A stretch of DNA of 64,000 bases from Caenorhabditis elegans (Eukaryota > Nematoda > Chromadorea > Rhabditida > Rhabditidae): contig NC_003284.9 in NCBI RefSeq assembly GCF_000002985.6, forward strand, positions 2,666,001 to 2,730,000, written 5' to 3'. The position numbers and the translations under genes are program-made. The notes beneath the pieces are model-generated. The model was not told where the DNA came from. It was given only the letters and a program-made list of their open reading frames with translations, and made no database searches. Below, piece by piece: positions 60,910 to 64,000 of the stretch (its first letter is position 1; every line of letters begins with the position of its first letter).

Positions 60910-61138
60910 TCAAAATAGGGTGAAAACAATGAAAAGAAGGAAAAACGGAAACGCACATCTCTAGCTCATTCTCCCTTCATACACTCATTTGGGAAATGTT
61001 TCCTTTCGTAGGGAGAGCTTTCTGTGAAAGAAGATATATGTGAATAAATGCTCTACTATGCTCAAATACATTTCTTCATTGCGAAATGAATCTCAGAGTA
61101 GGGTGAAGACGGTGTGTAGGAGTGCGCACGTGATGGTT

Positions 61139-61153
61139 GGGGGGGGGGGGGGG
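61139..61153 (+). repeat. Poly-G tract, 15 nt
   Basis: Fifteen consecutive G on the plus strand, 230 bp from the 18-nt C tract and in the opposite sense. Confidence 0.95.
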
Positions 61154-61394
61154 AATGTGTTAAGGTATTGAAACTAGATACACGGGATTGCGTGAACAAT
61201 TTTTGATTATCGATTAGTGTTTTTTTTTCTATGCTGTCATAGTTTAATTAATTTGTATATTAATAATTTTGAAAAATGTATGCTGTAAGAAGAAAATGTA
61301 TTTGGCTTCTGCAAAAAAAATAGCTGTCAAATTGTTAAAAAGCACTTCTATAATGCCAAAACGACCAACTAAAATTACTATTATGTTTAGTGGT

Positions 61395-61590
61395 TTACGT
61401 GGTACCATGCTGTCCCATCTCGGTTCGATCTACAAAAAATTCGGGAATTTTTTACCCAAAAATATGTGACGTCAGCACGTTCTTAACCACACGAAATCAG
61501 TTGAGAACTCTGCGTCTCTTCTCCCGCATTTTTGTAGATCTGCGTAGATCAAGCCGAAATGAGACATTCTGACACTACGTGGTGGTTGTA
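61395..61590. repeat. Foldback, GTAGATC...CGAAATGAGACA family
   Basis: ACGTGGTACCATGCTGTCCC then TCGGTTCGATCTAC on the left pairs with GTAGATCAAGCCGAAATGAG then CTGACACTACGTGG on the right. Related words (TGCGGGAGTTGAGACGCAGA, TTTTTTTGTAGATCAAAC) occur near 31690-31790. Confidence 0.7.
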
Positions 61591-62061
61591 ATGCCAATTT
61601 CCCTACAACATAAGATTTAACAAAAATTTTCGATTTTTCCGAGTACGTGAATTCATTTGCCCGAATCTCGAACTGAATTTCTCCATTTTTGCCTTGTTTT
61701 TTATCATTTTGTGTTTTCGAGGAGCGCTTCGTCCCAGATTTTTTGACCAAAAACGCCCGCTTCTGTGGCTTCGGCTTCAGCAGCATCAGCGGAATGGAGA
61801 GAAAATTGCGTAGTAGTTGTACTGATTGAATTGTTGGTGGTGTGTGTCGTCGGCCCAGCGCCGGCCAGAGTTGGTCAAGAGAGATGCAAAAAGAGCTCAG
61901 AGTCAAAGGCACATTTCACAAGGAAATGTTATTTTCGGTACACACACTTCCGCCGGATGAACAATAGAAAAAATAGGTGAAGGTTTTTGAAAAAAAAATG
62001 CTTTGTAAAGCTTTGTTGTCCGGCTCCGAAAGTAATCCTTTATAATGTGGGATTTATCATC

Positions 62062-62248
62062 AGTGATACTTGTGTAATATACCTGCCCCAAAAATGTTAA
62101 CATTTTTGGAAATTAGGATTACTGTTGCTCTAAGCCTAAAAATGCAAATCAATTTCAAATTTTTATTAAATTATAATACTTTTTTAAAAGAAATGAATGG
62201 TAAACGTATTGGAAATTAATATTGGGGCAGGTATATGTATTGATACTA
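62062..62248. repeat. MITE-like element with GGGGCAGGTATAT termini
   Basis: AGTGATACTTGTGTAATATA then CCTGCCCCA on the left pairs with TGGGGCAGG then TATATGTATTGATACT on the right. The interior words AAAAATGCAAATCAATTT and AAATGAATGGTAAACGTATT match the 7172-7353 element. Confidence 0.75.
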
Positions 62249-63634
62249 TGCTATACTAGGCATGCCCGAAGTTGAGCTGAAAACTTTCCAAGCAAAGTTC
62301 TCGAAAATGATGATCTACATTTCCCGCTCACAATCAGGATCATTTCCAAAAACTGCGAGTTTCTTGAATGGGTGGAATATTTTTGCCCATCCCCTTTCTT
62401 CACTACTTCTTGCGATTCTTGATAAACACTATGGCGAGAAGATGCACAAAAATGTCCCAAGGGAGCGAAAATTCATGGAAGTCAAGAAGCAAGACGTTTT
62501 CGACGTTAAACGATGAAATGGGGAAAAAGAAAGTGCACCTTTTTCAACGTGAGCTGGAAATTTCTGGAAGTTTCAGAAATCCAGAACAGATGTTCATTTC
62601 ATATTTCCTGACTTCCTGATCTTCATTTGCTGCCTCATTACAATTCACTTCAATACCGGATGCTCTCTATTATTCAGTTGACCTTGTAGACAGACTCCTG
62701 GTGTTTGGCGGGAAAGGCGAAAAGAAGCTGTTTCCTCTTCTTCCTATGTCTCTCTACTAACGCTACCTAATAATACGACGTATGTGTGCTAGTATTGTTT
62801 TTCACCCATCCCCAGCCCTTCAATTTCCAGTAACTTCTAGAATTTCATGTCATCATTGGCCAATAGCTTCTAGTTGCGATCTTTTTAACCGTAGAATTCT
62901 ACATAAATATTCAGCGCCCTTAATTTTAAAACGAAAATTACGCTGCTACCGATAACCCCACTACAACCCAAAGAATGGCTAAAAGAGGAAGGACTTCTTT
63001 TCCTCTCATTTCAAATGCATAAGCCAGTTGTCAACGGGGGTCTTCGGGCGCGGTTATTTCGTGTAATGCTGCGAGCACCGGACTGTGTTGAAACGTACAC
63101 ACATTTCTGAACAACAAAAGAGCACGCTGACAATGTTTTGCGCAACGACGATTGTCGTCGGGCGCCGCCACTGCTGAATGGATCATCTACATCCGTCAGC
63201 TTTTTGCACTTGAATGAATGCCATTGACGGCGACAAACGACTCCTCTCTCGTTGCACCAACGCAACACACACACACACACAGAAGCTCATCAATTTTTCA
63301 ACGCGGAAAAGTGAGGGCAAAAGTGCATTTGAAAAATGTATAGCAACAACGTTGTGTTCAAAGAAACAGTTAGAAACAAAGAATACATCCTAAGAAATTT
63401 GAATAACTGATAGAGATCACCAAGTCAAACCAGAAACTCGTCTCCTTTTCTCATTGAAAATTCTAAATTCTAGATTGCATGATGTCGAGCTAGAGATCTT
63501 CTTGGGAGAGACTCTTTCTCTCTCTAAATCTGGATGATCCTTAGATATGAAATATAATCTTTCTTTTATTCTTGAGTGCTTCTCATAAATAACAGGGCGA
63601 CTTTATAATAATTATTCACTCTTTTGAGCCAAAT

Positions 63635-63650
63635 CCCCCCCCCCCCCCCC
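63635..63650 (-). repeat. Poly-C/poly-G tract, 16 nt
   Basis: Sixteen consecutive C on the plus strand. Confidence 0.95.
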
Positions 63651-64000
63651 ATTCTTTTCAATTGTATGGAACCGACCAAGCAACAACACAAAAACAATGC
63701 CGAGTGAATGAAGATAGAATACAAACGACATGTCAGAGGTTCCGGCTGTTTTGAACGTATATACTCAAAATGTGCTCAAATCAACAAATTGCGGAATGAA
63801 ACTTCTCAAAAAACTGTTCAAAATTTCGAAAAAAAAAACCCAATTTTGGCCAATTTATCGTAGAGAAAGTAAGCTGAGGCGCAAAAATTTACTTTTGTTT
63901 TGAAATCAATATGCTTTTACAGTACTTAATTGCTCTGTCTTGCTCCGTCAGTGGTCTTTTCCGTTTTGTATGACGATGTGAATAGAGAGTTGAAGCGTTG

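Larger units (their letters stand above)
59762..64000. other. Long 5' intron or upstream region of unc-2
   Basis: Reading the minus strand I find no exon that would encode the CaV2 N terminus (a short segment ending just before [12 protein letters not shown]). The stretch holds poly-C/G tracts, two MITE-like elements and a foldback half copy. A GC-richer block with a CA run (about 62650-63300) could be a promoter or contain a noncoding first exon. The true start is probably beyond 64000. Confidence 0.5.

Noticed and set aside
61472..61912. 146-codon minus-strand frame
   Set aside because: Its C-terminal part is the foldback repeat at 61395-61590 and the rest has no recognisable domain. It could hide a noncoding exon but is not supported as coding.
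63011..63280. 89-codon minus-strand frame as possible unc-2 first exon
   Set aside because: It starts in a CA microsatellite, has no CaV2 N-terminal similarity, and no donor joins it in phase to the exon at 59761.

Overview
The window reads as Caenorhabditis, and almost certainly C. elegans chromosome X. It is AT-rich, with short introns that follow the TTTTCAG acceptor consensus, likely trans-splice sites ahead of start codons, many small foldback elements, and (CA)n and poly-G/C tracts. Six protein-coding genes could be reconstructed exon by exon, and every junction keeps phase. All exon coordinates come from reading the sequence by eye. Gene names rest on recognising the families and known C. 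elegans proteins, not on a search.

Layout: (1) 1-7.6 kb holds a small secreted protein gene (2224-4464, +) whose product resembles a degenerate EF-hand MCFD2-type protein, surrounded by MITE-like repeats. (2) 7701-16147 (+) is a complete seven-exon 5-HT7-like amine GPCR (ser-7), with a 3.3 kb second intron. (3) 17128-21157 (-) is complete mitofilin/MIC60 (immt-1), convergent with ser-7. (4) 22993-25562 (+) is a four-TM protein with TMEM127-like layout, divergent from immt-1. (5) 28935-32089 (+) is a single-pass receptor with one TNFR-type cysteine-rich module. (6) 32598-39856 (-) is an immunoglobulin cell-surface protein (igcm-3) with two alternative last exons; one encodes an ITIM-like tyrosine motif. 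(7) 45628-59761 and beyond (-) is the CaV2 (P/Q/N-type) calcium-channel alpha1 subunit unc-2. It is complete from domain I S1 to the C terminus; the N-terminal exon(s) were not found in 59.8-64 kb.

Several genes are neuronal or cell-surface (amine receptor, CaV2 channel, Ig-CAM), but nothing suggests an operon or a coordinated cluster. The intergenic and intronic space is full of related foldback elements. At least five repeat families recur, including two copies of a tRNA-derived SINE-like element.

I found no wholly new gene system. The most interesting items are splice-level features: a 12-nt microexon, an open in-frame 45-nt intron, a possible GC-AG donor and an intronic hairpin in unc-2, and the alternative ITIM tail of igcm-3. 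Next come the degenerate EF-hand protein, the TNFR-like receptor, the SINE pair, and an unexplained duplicated noncoding block at 0.3 and 5.8 kb.
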